Assembly: GCF_002000245.1 (NCBI RefSeq)
Contig: NZ_MTCM01000004.1
Span: forward strand, 248,001-312,000
Length of the DNA stretch: 64,000 nt
Source: Sphingobacterium sp. CZ-UAM
GTDB taxonomy: Bacteria > Bacteroidota > Bacteroidia > Sphingobacteriales > Sphingobacteriaceae
Direction: 5' to 3'
Within the stretch, counting starts at the first letter, position 1. Every line of letters starts with the position of its first letter. Shown piece after piece: positions 46,601 through 55,999 of this stretch. The notes beneath the pieces are model-generated. The model worked only from the letters and a program-made list of their open reading frames with translations. It was not told the DNA's origin and ran no database searches. The translations under genes and the position numbers were made by a program.

Positions 46601-49600
46601 TACAGGAACAGTTGTTGGTGATAAAACAGAACTGAGTGCGCTGACCAATTTATTCAGCCGTTCAGGAGCCTTACCAGCACAAACGCATTTAGGTTCGGTC
46701 AAAACCCAGATCGGCCACACCAAATGTGCGGCAGGATTGGCAGGCTTGATCAAAGCTTCCCTAGCAGTATTTCATGGTGTAAAACCACCAACACTTCACC
46801 TCCAACAGCCGAATGCCTATTATAATGCACGAACAAGTCCTTTCGCTTTCCATGCTGAAACTGGTTTATGGGGCGAAAAAAGACGTTATGCTGGCATCAG
46901 CGCCTTTGGTTTTGGCGGAACAAATTTCCATGCTGTTATTGCGAATCATCCGCAGGAAGATAGTACAATTACTTTGCAATCCTGGCCATCAGAACTATTC
47001 GTTTTCCGTGGCGACAGCTATGACGAAGCAAAGGGGCAACTGGGTCAGGTAAAAGCACTTTTAGATATCAACGATAGCCTCCCGCTAAAAGATATCGCCT
47101 ACAGTTTAGCTGTTGCATCTGAAAAAACGATCCAGCTCAGCATCGTTGCTGATACAGCGGAAGACCTGATGATGAAAATCGAACTGGTGTTATCCGGTAT
47201 TGAAAGCAAAGACACTTTTATTGTCAATAAACGTGATGGTAAAACAGCGTTTTTATTTCCGGGACAAGGTAGTCAACGCATTAATATGGCGCGTGATCTC
47301 TTTGTGGTATTCCCTGAAATGCGAAAGCTTATCTCGCAGTATCCAGAATTGGAAAAAGTGCTTTTTCCTTCAACTACGTTTGATGCTGACTCTTTAAAAC
47401 AACAAAAAGAAACCATTAAAGATACACGTCTGGCACAGCCACTTTTGGGTATTGTTGACCTGGCCTTGGCCAAATTCCTCCAGTCACTCGGTATCGTCCC
47501 AGATATGCTGGCGGGGCACAGCTATGGTGAGCTACCAGCTTTATGTTTCGCTGGTGTGTTTGATGAAAATCAGTTGGTCAAACTGAGCAGCAAGCGTGCC
47601 CAATCCATCCTGGATTCAGTAGAAAATGGCGACCCGGGTACCATGGTTGCGGTCAATGCAGATGCGGAACGATTAAAAATACTCCTAGGCCGTGTGGAAG
47701 GCGTTTATCCCGTAAACTACAATGCACCGACACAATGTGTTGTCGCCGGCAGCACAGCGGCTATCGGGAAACTCATGGAACTGTTAAAACAGGAACGAGT
47801 CTCCGCTAAAAAACTGGAAGTAGCCTGTGCTTTCCATAGTCCTTTAGTCGCTAAGTCAAAGCAACTTTATGCAAATGTGTTGAAGGATGTTCCTTTCCAA
47901 GAAATGCGACTACCAGTTTGGTCAAACACTACAACAAGCTTATATCCTACTTCAGCTTCCGAAATAAAAGCAAGGTTGACGGAACATTTGGTTCAACCTG
48001 TCCGCTTTGTAGAGGAACTCCAGGCCATGTATGCAGATGGCGCACGGATATTTATCGAAGTAGGTCCTGGCAAAGTACTGACCGGCCTGACCAAATCCTG
48101 TCTAGAGCAGGATCAGATCACCCTGTACGTAGAAGACAGCAACCGCAACAAATTGACGCACCTACTCTGTATGCTCGCACAATATTTGGGGACAGGTCGC
48201 AATTTTTCGATTGAAAAACTTTTTGAAGGCCGTCATGTTCAACAAATTCAGCTAGATCAACCAAATTTATATAAGAAAAACCCTACGATCTGGCGTGTCA
48301 ATGGGCAAGCTGCACATCCAACCACCGGATCTTTACCTGTCAATGGTGCATTGCCCATCATAAGCCCCATTAAAATGAGTAACCTTAACAATCCCATAGC
48401 TGCAACGACAGAAGCACAACCTGCTGAGCGTATGCTGCAAGAATATTTAAACAGCATGAAAATGCTGATCCAGGCGCAACGTGATGTCATGCTTTCCTTT
48501 TTGGGGCAAACCCCACAAGTAGCAGCTATGCCGGTTTATTCAAGCCCCACACCAAATGTGACTGCAGATCTTTCAAGCCCCATTACGGTTCAACCCACGC
48601 TCAGCGAAAATTCCACTGTCGCAACAGCTGTCCAAACACCAACGAAAGACATTAAAACACTATTGTTACAGGTAGTAAGCGACAAGACCGGTTATCCACA
48701 TGAGATGTTGGGTATGGAAATGGATCTGGAGGCCGATCTCAGCATCGATTCAATCAAACGGGTGGAAATTATCGGTACCCTACGTACGGAACTTGGCACA
48801 CTGAAATTCGACCATACCAATGAAGATACGATCATGGAACAATTGGCCGCCATAAAAACCTTAAATGGTCTGGTTTCCTGGTTAACAGAATTCAGCGGCG
48901 CAACAGCGGAGTCAGCAACTAGCATTCAAACAGCAGTATCTACCCCCACAACATCAAATCAGTCTGCGCTCTCCCTTGCGGAATTACAAACAGCAATATT
49001 GGATATCGTCAGTGAAAAAACCGGTTATCCCAAAGAAATGTTAGGATTGGATTTGGACCTGGAAGCTGATTTGAGCATAGACTCGATCAAACGGATGGAA
49101 ATCATTGCTGAACTGAAGACCAAAATTGGCTTTGGGGAGGATCTCGAACATGCCGAAGATCTAATGGAAACCTTAGCAGCGATTAAAACCCTTAACGGTC
49201 TTGCTTCCTGGATCAGTGAAGTTAGTGAAACAGCTCCTGAGCAGAGGCTCTTGTCCAGACTTCGTTTTGACTTGACACCAGCAGATGCAGCCTCAGCACA
49301 AGATACAGAAATTCTACAGGGCAAACGTTTTGCCATTGCTCCAGATCACGGACAACAGACACTGGCCATCAAAACCATGCTCGAAAAACATGGTGCCATC
49401 GCCGAATTGGTCAATCCAGAACAGGATCTCGCCGTCTTCGATGGGCTGATCATTACAGATACCTATTCAGCAACCATCAAACATAATATTATCGACCAGG
49501 TTGATCTGATCAAAAAGATGGATCTGGACCGGGCCAAATGGGTTTATTTGATCTCGGATATCCCAGCACATGTAGAAAAAACAAATGATACACATGCATT

Positions 49601-50675
49601 GCGCCACTATCAGGGGTACCCAGGCCTGTTTAAAAGTCTGGCCCGTGAGTTTGAGCAGACCAACTGTCGATTGATCAGCCTAAGCACACCACAGGAAACA
49701 GATCAAATTGCTGAAATTGCACTAAAAGAGATCTTGACGACCGATAAAACCGTAGAGGTTATCTACAAAAATGATCAGCGGCATACGGTCGATATCATAC
49801 CTTCGCCACTTTCTACAGGCAGCGAAGAAGTCCAAATCCAACTGGATGAAAAATCTGTTGTCCTTGTACTTGGCGGTGGACAGGGGATTACCGCCGAGCT
49901 GGTAAAACATATGTCAGCCTCCTACCCTTGTACCTACATCCTTGTAGGCAGATCGGCAGATCCAAGGAAAGACACCCGGATCCCGAAAGAACTGGAAACA
50001 ATGACCTCCAAGGAGCAGATCAGGGCGCACCTTATTCAATCAGGACTATTCCATGCACCAGCACATATTGAGAAAGAGACCCTCCGTATCTATAAGAACA
50101 ATCAGATCCTACGGACTATCCGCGATATGGAACGTTTAGGAAACACCGTCATTTATGAATCACTGGATCTCTGTGATGAGGCCGGATTAACAGCCTTGCT
50201 CCACCAGATTTATGAACAGTATGGACAGCTCGATGGTGTGATCCATGGTGCCGGCCTGCTGGAAGATAAACTCTTCAAACAGAAAACAACCAGTTCTTTC
50301 GGACGCGTCTTTGACACCAAAGTAAAACCCTTACGTGTATTGGCGGAACAATTACGTTCGGATTGCCAATTTGTCGTTTTATTCTCCAGTATAGCATCTG
50401 TTTATGGCAACAAGGGCCAGACAGATTATGCCGCAGCAAACAGCGTATTGGATGATTATGCCAATGTATTGAATAAGCGACTGAAAGGAAAAGTTATTTC
50501 GATCAACTGGGGTCCGTGGAAAGGTGCCGGGATGGTTTCGCAGACACTGGAGACGGAATACGAACGCCGAGGTATCTCCCTTATTCCTTTGGATGAAGGA
50601 AAGGAAATTTTCCTTAACGAGATCAGATATGGTACGGAAAGCCAAGTATTAATTATGTCAGGCAACAATTGGTAA
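43698..50675 (+). CDS. PUFA-synthase-like megasynthase A: (enoylreductase-like)2-KS-AT-ACP-ACP-KR
   Basis: 2325 residues. Domains: ~1-250 an incomplete nitronate monooxygenase/PfaD-like TIM-barrel unit (GGIGLHTAAAAKALGATGIV); ~275-560 a complete one (RYPIAQGPMTRVSDV, FEGRECGGHVGPLSS, FFAGGIHNAFSSA); ~640-1090 ketosynthase with Cys832 (DAACASS), His967 (EAHGTGT), His1007 (IGHTKCAAG); ~1185-1480 acyltransferase with GQGSQ, Ser1275 (GHSYGE) and His1380 (AFHSP), a malonyl-type pattern; two acyl carrier proteins with the phosphopantetheine Ser at 1685 and 1796 in near-identical LEADLSIDSIKR motifs; ~1900-2325 ketoreductase with GGGQGI, Ser2231 and Tyr2244 (TDYAAAN). Tandem ACPs and KS-AT-ACP-KR are the PfaA plan, with PfaD activity fused in front. 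It has no dehydratase; protein B supplies it. The intermediate chain would be extended iteratively. Confidence 0.92.
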   Translation: MKNLTIIGLTPFEKPDVNLMPKLHQAGAFPVLSLGHNLANAQEALNQLDQTALFTYGIYFPNDKLLSLEIPEKVSVIILPFGSPAPTAPHLSIVYQVSSMEEAKQAEQLNAKGIIIKGNEAGGVVGYESTFVLFQRIIKEIQSIPVWVQGGIGLHTAAAAKALGATGIVLDSQLALFPESSVPQDFKTLCGKLNGTETKIIANHRVLVRPNSPALSDQVVTTELRAYFTDLNPATSYIPMGQDISLAIDLYEDFRTLKKLIFGFKEAMYGHLKQAKALQPIDRDNVLAKQLGLRYPIAQGPMTRVSDVPAFANAVAEAGALPFVALSLLPGEQAKTLVMETKQLAGNKAWGVGILGFAPQELREEQTAYILEAKPPVVLIAGGRPAQAKVFEKVGITTFLHVPSPALLDMFLKEGAKNFIFEGRECGGHVGPLSSTVLWEKQIERILKEDHPEQISVFFAGGIHNAFSSAFVSIMAAPLAARGVKVGVLMGTAYLYTQEAVSTSAIQEEFQRQAMQAKDTVLLETAPGHETRCLNTAFAQHFNLEKSKLLAAGVDKKEVWEKLEKLNVGRLRIAAKGVDRQGDKLVAIPKSKQLDLGMYMIGQIATMQNKVISLDALHQHVGIDNQQYIQNALLPEEPLSSEKPLDVAIVGMDCIFPGAKNLEEYWRNIILGKDSVTEVPDERWNKELYYKPDSDGPDVSHSKWGGFIPKIDFDPLAFGIPPQSLAAIEPTQLLTLLVAKRAMEDAGYDEKQINRENISVIIGAEGGNDLANSYSFRGYYKQVFGELHEEVKEALPHTTEDSFPGILANVIAGRITNRLDLGGRNFTVDAACASSLAAIDLACQELILGKSDMVLAGGADLHNGINDYLMFSSTHALSRKGRCATFDSDADGIALGEGVAILVLKRYEDAVRDGDRIYSVIKGVGGSSDGKALGLTAPRKIGQVRALERAYNQAGISAASVGLVEAHGTGTVVGDKTELSALTNLFSRSGALPAQTHLGSVKTQIGHTKCAAGLAGLIKASLAVFHGVKPPTLHLQQPNAYYNARTSPFAFHAETGLWGEKRRYAGISAFGFGGTNFHAVIANHPQEDSTITLQSWPSELFVFRGDSYDEAKGQLGQVKALLDINDSLPLKDIAYSLAVASEKTIQLSIVADTAEDLMMKIELVLSGIESKDTFIVNKRDGKTAFLFPGQGSQRINMARDLFVVFPEMRKLISQYPELEKVLFPSTTFDADSLKQQKETIKDTRLAQPLLGIVDLALAKFLQSLGIVPDMLAGHSYGELPALCFAGVFDENQLVKLSSKRAQSILDSVENGDPGTMVAVNADAERLKILLGRVEGVYPVNYNAPTQCVVAGSTAAIGKLMELLKQERVSAKKLEVACAFHSPLVAKSKQLYANVLKDVPFQEMRLPVWSNTTTSLYPTSASEIKARLTEHLVQPVRFVEELQAMYADGARIFIEVGPGKVLTGLTKSCLEQDQITLYVEDSNRNKLTHLLCMLAQYLGTGRNFSIEKLFEGRHVQQIQLDQPNLYKKNPTIWRVNGQAAHPTTGSLPVNGALPIISPIKMSNLNNPIAATTEAQPAERMLQEYLNSMKMLIQAQRDVMLSFLGQTPQVAAMPVYSSPTPNVTADLSSPITVQPTLSENSTVATAVQTPTKDIKTLLLQVVSDKTGYPHEMLGMEMDLEADLSIDSIKRVEIIGTLRTELGTLKFDHTNEDTIMEQLAAIKTLNGLVSWLTEFSGATAESATSIQTAVSTPTTSNQSALSLAELQTAILDIVSEKTGYPKEMLGLDLDLEADLSIDSIKRMEIIAELKTKIGFGEDLEHAEDLMETLAAIKTLNGLASWISEVSETAPEQRLLSRLRFDLTPADAASAQDTEILQGKRFAIAPDHGQQTLAIKTMLEKHGAIAELVNPEQDLAVFDGLIITDTYSATIKHNIIDQVDLIKKMDLDRAKWVYLISDIPAHVEKTNDTHALRHYQGYPGLFKSLAREFEQTNCRLISLSTPQETDQIAEIALKEILTTDKTVEVIYKNDQRHTVDIIPSPLSTGSEEVQIQLDEKSVVLVLGGGQGITAELVKHMSASYPCTYILVGRSADPRKDTRIPKELETMTSKEQIRAHLIQSGLFHAPAHIEKETLRIYKNNQILRTIRDMERLGNTVIYESLDLCDEAGLTALLHQIYEQYGQLDGVIHGAGLLEDKLFKQKTTSSFGRVFDTKVKPLRVLAEQLRSDCQFVVLFSSIASVYGNKGQTDYAAANSVLDDYANVLNKRLKGKVISINWGPWKGAGMVSQTLETEYERRGISLIPLDEGKEIFLNEIRYGTESQVLIMSGNNW

Positions 50676-50694
50676 ACCGTCATAGCTATTGATT

Positions 50695-53600
50695 ATGAAG
50701 AAAACAGATGTTGCCATCGTTGGTTTATCTTGTGTTTTTCCAGGGGCACAGGATGCCAATATGTTCTGGCAAAATATCATCAATAAAGTCGATTCGACGG
50801 AGGTCGCTCCGGCTGACCGCATTGACCCGGTCCATTTTAGTGATGGTCCGGGGACTGTAGATCGCTTCTATTGCAAACGTGGTGGGTTTATCTCTGACTA
50901 TGTGTTCGATCCAACGGCATTTGGCATTTTACCACTTGCCGTTGAGGGAACCGAGCCGGATCACCTGTTAACGCTTGATCTGGTACAGAAAGCATTGGAA
51001 GATGCTAGCGTATTTCAAAAACAGGTATCACTGGAAAAAGCGGGAATTGTCATCGGGAAAGGAAATTATACTGGCCCGGGAGCTACCCGTGCCATAGAAA
51101 TCGTACGTACCGGCGAGCAGATTTCCTCCCTTTTACAGGAACTTTTACCGCAGGTGCCAGCGGCTGATATCGAAAAGGTAAAACAAGCATTCCAGGAACG
51201 CAAGGGGCGCTTTGCTGCTGATACGGCTATGGGCTTAATCCCTAATCTTGTAGCTTCGCTTGTGGCCAACCGCTTCAATCTTGGTGGTGTGGCCTTTACT
51301 GTAGATGCTGCTTGTGCCAGCGCCCTGATCGCTGTAGACCATGCAGTACAGGAACTGCAGCGTGGCCGTAGTGACATCATGATTGCAGGCGGAGTACATA
51401 CGGGACAAAATGCTGCCTTTTGGAGTATTTTTGCTCAATTGGGAGCCTTGTCGCGCAAACAGCAAATCAAACCTTTCAGCATGGATGCCGATGGCTTACT
51501 CATCGGTGAAGGCTGTGGTTTTGTTGTATTAAAGCGACTCGAAGATGCTGTACGTGACCAGGATAAAATCTATGCGGTCATCAAAGGTGTGGGGGTGAGC
51601 AGTGATGGCCATGGTACAAGTGTCATGAGTCCATCGGTGAAGGGACAATTAAAAGCGCTACAGCAAGCCTGGATCAATGCTGAACTGGATGAAAAACAGA
51701 TCGGTTACCTGGAAGCTCACGGTACAGGGACACCTCTTGGAGATAAAACTGAACTGGAGACGCTGTCGCAATTTTTCGGTAAAGACGACGCGACTCAAGT
51801 GGCTGGAATCGGTTCGGTCAAATCCAATATTGGTCATGCCATGCCGGCTGCAGGAATCGCGGGGCTGATAAAAACCTGTCTGGCCCTATACCATGATACA
51901 TTGCCACCAACGCTGTATTGCGAAAACCCGACCGCCGACATGCAGACAACGCGATTTGCTCCCGTGCAGGAAGCAAAAAGCTGGTCAAAGACAGGTCTGC
52001 CCAAGGTGGCCGCAGTAAATGCTTTTGGCTTTGGCGGTATTAACGCCCATGTGGTCTTGACAGGCTATGATATGCCGAAAAAAGATCCAGTGCTATTACT
52101 AGCCCGGCCAACTCATGCGGAATTATTATCGGCTTTACGGAATAACGACAACATAGTAGGTGTAGGCAATTATCGTCTAGCACTATTTGATCCAACCCCA
52201 GAACGGATTGAAAAGGCTATCAAAATCGTTTCTAAAGATAAAGCCTGGCGCAATAAGCAGGATATCTGGTATACCTCAGCCCCATTATTACAAGAGGGAG
52301 GCAAGGTTGCCTTCGTCTTCCCTGGTTTAGATGGCTTAGCCAAGGGAGAGATTGACTCGGTCAGTCGCTATTTTGGATTATCAGCACCTATACAAACCGA
52401 AGGTGAAGGACTCCTGAATGATGCCTTGGCTATTTTTAATTCTTGCAGCATTTTGGACAATTCCCTAAAAAAACTGGGAATATATCCGGACATGAATGCC
52501 GGGCATAGCTTAGGAGAATGGCTGGCGGGCTATTCTTCGGAACTGGCGGAAGCAAGTTCGGTCAAGGATCTGATTGATGTACTTCACCCGCAGACTTTTG
52601 AACTCAAGGACTCCAAATTTATTGCCATTGGGACAGGGCTGCAGGAAATTACACCTTTGATTACTGGAATTCCCAATATTTATGTTTCAAATGACAACTG
52701 TCCACATCAGGTCATTCTATGCGGTAGCAATACCGCTTTAGAAGAACTGGTACCTCAGTTGAAAGCGAAACAGATATTCCATCAGATCCTGCCATTCCAG
52801 TCGGGTTTTCACTCACCTTTTGTGGCAGACAAGCTGGATCTGATCCTAGCAGGTATGGAAAAAGTACAATTTCAGCAAACAAAGATTCCTTTGTGGTCGG
52901 CAACAACATTAAAGCCCTACCCTTCGGATCAACAGGCCATCCGTCAATTGAGTGCCGAACACCTTGTACAACCAGTCCGTTTCCGCGAGCTAACGGAAAA
53001 GCTTTATGACGAGGGAGTCCGGTTCTTCATCCAGGTGGGTACTGGTGGACTGATCGGCTTTATTGACGATACCCTAAAGGGAAAAGCTTTCAGCACCTTA
53101 GCATCCAGTGTGGTAACACGTTCAGCACTTGCTCAGCTACAACGTATCGTTGCGGCTTTATTTGTAGAAGGAAAAACGGTGGCGCTGGATTTTCTGGCGG
53201 TACATAACCATATAAAAAAGACGACAAGCAAAGGCATGAAGCTACAGCTCGGTTCGCCTATCGTCCGTAATTTTGATGCGATCAAGAGCTTAGGAAAATC
53301 TTTTGATACCGTTCAACCACAACTGACTGTGGGAACAACCGTAAAGGGCAATCATCCATTGGTTCAGGCATTTCAGGAGAATATCGCCGATATGATCCGG
53401 ATGCAGGAAGAAGTATTGACACTCTTTCAGAACCGGGCTGCCTCTGGTATTACAACAGCCGTTGCCGCCCCACCTATCCTAGAAAAAACTGTTGAAAGAC
53501 ATTTCGAAAAAATGCTGCAGGTCAATTTGGACAGTCATCCCTACCTGATCGATCATAGCCTGCTGCGACAGCCAAAGGGATGGTCCGAAGTAGCGGACAT

Positions 53601-54939
53601 GGAACCGGTGATTCCGATGACTATGATCTTTGAGTTGCTCGCAGAAATCGCACAGTCGGAACAACCTGCGACCAAGATCCATAAGATTATGCACGTAAGT
53701 GTATTTCAATGGATGAACGTGGCCAAACCATTTGAAAAAATGGTTAAGGGCGAATGGCGTCGCCCACAGCTGGCCTATCTGGATATCGAAAATTTTGTAA
53801 ATGCGGAGGTAGTGCTGTCTGCAGCACACCCTGCCCCCCCACAAGTTGACCTTTCTATTGGTGAGAGGCTACCTATCACGCGAACTTCCGAAGAAATCTA
53901 TGATAAGCATATGTTCCATGGAACAGCCTATCAGGGTATTGTGGCGGTGACGGCTGTAGGTCAAAAGGGGATCATTGGCAAGATCAAGGGTAATGGTGGA
54001 AAGGGCTCGCTATTGGATAATGCGGGACAATTGTTCGGTTTGTGGCTTCAGCTTACACTGACCAAAGATCGCATTGCATTTCCGGTTAAAATCAAAGAAA
54101 TTGAGTTTTTCGATAACATGCATGATCAAGATGGTTTGTTTGAGTGCACTTGTATGTTGACTGAGCTCAACGATGAGTTCGCCATCGCTGACATCATGCT
54201 AGAACGAAATGGGAAAGTATGGTGTGTGATCCGTGGCTGGCAAAACAGACGGCTGGAAATCGATGAAGCACTATGGAACGTGTCCATGTCGCCACTGCAC
54301 AACCGTCTGTCAACGGAAATCGCACCGGATGTTTTCTTCTTTCACCAAGCCTACACCCGGGTTGCTTCTTGGGACTTTATTCTGAAACGCTATTTCAACC
54401 AAACGGAAAAACAGCACCACCATCAGCTACTGCCCAACCGCCGAAAAAGTTGGATGGTAAGCCGTGTCGCCGTAAAAGATGCGGTGCGACAGCTGTTGAA
54501 CCGTCAGAAAAACCTCCCCTGCTATCCCATTACCTTTGAGATCCGCTCAGATGAAGTCGGTAAACCATATCTTTTGGGGGATATCACAAAAGATATCCAT
54601 GTCTCGCTGGCCCACAAGGTAAAAGATGCCGTAGCTATCGCCCGCACAGATCGCCCTGTAGGTATTGACATGGAACTCATTGCGGAACGGAGTTCTGGGT
54701 TTTACCCCCTGGTTTTTACCGATGCAGAAATGGAGTTGCTCAAAGACAGGGAACAGGCCGAATGGACGACCCGTTTTTGGGTGGCGAAAGAAGCTTATGG
54801 TAAATTCTTAGGTACAGGCTTAAAAGGCAACCCTAAAAAATACGAAGTGGAGCGTATTCAAGGCGATCATCTTTGGATCAATCAAATAGAAATAAAAACA
54901 ATCAAACACCAAAATTATATCATCGGATGGACACTATAA
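50695..54939 (+). CDS. PUFA-synthase-like megasynthase B: KS-AT(degenerate)-DH-phosphopantetheinyl transferase
   Basis: 1414 residues from ATG 50695, 19 bases after gene A (a TTG at 50689 would add two residues). Domains: ~1-450 ketosynthase with a full triad, Cys207 (DAACASA), His342 (EAHGTGT) and His381 (IGHAMPAAG), so it is not a chain-length factor; ~540-820 acyltransferase with GHSLGE (Ser605) and GFHSP, but the oxyanion motif is FPGLDG instead of GQGSQ and the usual QP segment is absent; ~930-1190 double-hotdog dehydratase with His954 (DHSLLRQ) and Asp1108 (LLDNAGQLFG); ~1230-1414 Sfp-type phosphopantetheinyl transferase with GIDMEL (Asp1325, Glu1327) and WVAKEAYGK (Lys1365, Glu1366). 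This joins PfaC-like, PfaB-like and PfaE-like functions; the fused transferase should activate the ACPs of proteins A and C. Confidence 0.9.
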   Translation: MKKTDVAIVGLSCVFPGAQDANMFWQNIINKVDSTEVAPADRIDPVHFSDGPGTVDRFYCKRGGFISDYVFDPTAFGILPLAVEGTEPDHLLTLDLVQKALEDASVFQKQVSLEKAGIVIGKGNYTGPGATRAIEIVRTGEQISSLLQELLPQVPAADIEKVKQAFQERKGRFAADTAMGLIPNLVASLVANRFNLGGVAFTVDAACASALIAVDHAVQELQRGRSDIMIAGGVHTGQNAAFWSIFAQLGALSRKQQIKPFSMDADGLLIGEGCGFVVLKRLEDAVRDQDKIYAVIKGVGVSSDGHGTSVMSPSVKGQLKALQQAWINAELDEKQIGYLEAHGTGTPLGDKTELETLSQFFGKDDATQVAGIGSVKSNIGHAMPAAGIAGLIKTCLALYHDTLPPTLYCENPTADMQTTRFAPVQEAKSWSKTGLPKVAAVNAFGFGGINAHVVLTGYDMPKKDPVLLLARPTHAELLSALRNNDNIVGVGNYRLALFDPTPERIEKAIKIVSKDKAWRNKQDIWYTSAPLLQEGGKVAFVFPGLDGLAKGEIDSVSRYFGLSAPIQTEGEGLLNDALAIFNSCSILDNSLKKLGIYPDMNAGHSLGEWLAGYSSELAEASSVKDLIDVLHPQTFELKDSKFIAIGTGLQEITPLITGIPNIYVSNDNCPHQVILCGSNTALEELVPQLKAKQIFHQILPFQSGFHSPFVADKLDLILAGMEKVQFQQTKIPLWSATTLKPYPSDQQAIRQLSAEHLVQPVRFRELTEKLYDEGVRFFIQVGTGGLIGFIDDTLKGKAFSTLASSVVTRSALAQLQRIVAALFVEGKTVALDFLAVHNHIKKTTSKGMKLQLGSPIVRNFDAIKSLGKSFDTVQPQLTVGTTVKGNHPLVQAFQENIADMIRMQEEVLTLFQNRAASGITTAVAAPPILEKTVERHFEKMLQVNLDSHPYLIDHSLLRQPKGWSEVADMEPVIPMTMIFELLAEIAQSEQPATKIHKIMHVSVFQWMNVAKPFEKMVKGEWRRPQLAYLDIENFVNAEVVLSAAHPAPPQVDLSIGERLPITRTSEEIYDKHMFHGTAYQGIVAVTAVGQKGIIGKIKGNGGKGSLLDNAGQLFGLWLQLTLTKDRIAFPVKIKEIEFFDNMHDQDGLFECTCMLTELNDEFAIADIMLERNGKVWCVIRGWQNRRLEIDEALWNVSMSPLHNRLSTEIAPDVFFFHQAYTRVASWDFILKRYFNQTEKQHHHQLLPNRRKSWMVSRVAVKDAVRQLLNRQKNLPCYPITFEIRSDEVGKPYLLGDITKDIHVSLAHKVKDAVAIARTDRPVGIDMELIAERSSGFYPLVFTDAEMELLKDREQAEWTTRFWVAKEAYGKFLGTGLKGNPKKYEVERIQGDHLWINQIEIKTIKHQNYIIGWTL

Positions 54940-55226
54940 ACACCACATTAAAATTAAATCACGAAGAATTATTCGCTTTATTAAAAGGCTTTATAACAGA
55001 AGTTATCGGCGAAGAATTTGTAGAAGAGATGGATATCACACCAGAAAGTTCCTTTACAAAGGACCTTGAAATGGACAGTATTGAAATTGTTTCTTTTTCA
55101 GAGAAAATCAAAGCGCATTTTGGTGAGCAGATTGATTTCACCGGCTGGTTATCTTCGATGGACCTGGACCAGTTGATTAATCTTGACCTCCGCATGATCA
55201 TCAATTATATCCACGAATGCCAATAA
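54927..55226 (+). CDS. Stand-alone acyl carrier protein
   Basis: 99 residues from ATG 54927, overlapping gene B by 13 bases. A single ACP domain, with DLEMDSIEIVSFSEKI giving the phosphopantetheine Ser in DSIE. It differs from the DSIKR ACPs of protein A, so it may serve a separate step: handing the finished chain to the hydrolase or to the acyltransferases, or supplying an acyl substituent. The flanking genes overlap on both sides, so it is translationally coupled. Confidence 0.9.
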   Translation: MDTINTTLKLNHEELFALLKGFITEVIGEEFVEEMDITPESSFTKDLEMDSIEIVSFSEKIKAHFGEQIDFTGWLSSMDLDQLINLDLRMIINYIHECQ

Positions 55227-55999
55227 TTACGGTCAACAATAGGAAAGTTCATATACAGGAACTGAACAAAGGTGCTGAACAAACCGTGGTACTGATCCAT
55301 GGTATGTTCAGCAACCTCTCTATTTATTATTTTAATATTGCTCCAATCCTAGCGCAGCATTTCCACGTCGTTATGTATGATCTCAAAAGTCATGGCATGA
55401 GTGAACGTGTATCGGAAGGCTATGATCTTGAGAATATGTCATTCGATCTGATTGCTTTGTTGGATAGTCTACAACTTCAAAACGTCCATCTGCTGGGTTA
55501 CAGTTTTGGTGGACTAATCGCGTTGAAAACCGCATTGCAGATCCCAACCCGTGTGGAACGACTCGTCGTTATGGAGGCTCCGGATCCACAGGATGAAAAA
55601 GCACGCAACATCATCGATGAGTATAGTAAGGAATTTCTGGAGCATTATATCGCCAATTTTACCGATACCACAAAGATGAAAATGGGTAAGCGACAATTTG
55701 AAAAAAATCATCGCCTTTACGAGTTTTTATTCAACCAGACGAGTATCAAAGCGGATATGATCAAGGAAAAATATTTCCTCCATGAAATGGATACTGCAAC
55801 ATTACCGCCATCCACCTTACTGTTGTATGGAGATATATCAAACTGTAAACCAACGGGGGAATGGCTGCAAACAAAAATATCTGGCGCTCAACTTGAACTC
55901 ATTCCGGGAGATCACAATATCCCCATACAAGAACCTACACAGATAGCTGAAACTATCGTTGATTTTTTATCTAACCCTTTATTACAAAACCATGGCTAA
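55217..55999 (+). CDS. Alpha/beta hydrolase, probable chain-release thioesterase
   Basis: 260 residues starting MPIITVNNRKVHIQEL. Alpha/beta-hydrolase features: VLIHGMFSNLSIYYF (oxyanion), YDLKSHGMSERV, the nucleophile elbow LGYSFGGLIAL, acid in LLLYGDISNC, and His in PGDHNIPIQEP. No signal peptide, so cytoplasmic. It overlaps the ACP gene by 10 bases. Close position to ACP and megasynthases suggests a type II thioesterase or releasing enzyme, though ester hydrolysis of another intermediate is possible. Confidence 0.88.
   Translation: MPIITVNNRKVHIQELNKGAEQTVVLIHGMFSNLSIYYFNIAPILAQHFHVVMYDLKSHGMSERVSEGYDLENMSFDLIALLDSLQLQNVHLLGYSFGGLIALKTALQIPTRVERLVVMEAPDPQDEKARNIIDEYSKEFLEHYIANFTDTTKMKMGKRQFEKNHRLYEFLFNQTSIKADMIKEKYFLHEMDTATLPPSTLLLYGDISNCKPTGEWLQTKISGAQLELIPGDHNIPIQEPTQIAETIVDFLSNPLLQNHG

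Noticed and set aside
50695..52040. Protein B ketosynthase as a chain-length factor (inactive KS)
   Set aside because: Cys207, His342 and His381 are all present with normal spacing, so it should be a catalytic KS.
43698..54939. A standard EPA/DHA synthase
   Set aside because: Domain fusion (reductase in front, PPTase at the end), only two ACPs, the glycosyltransferase, and the acyltransferases do not fit the known EPA/DHA gene sets; the product is probably different.
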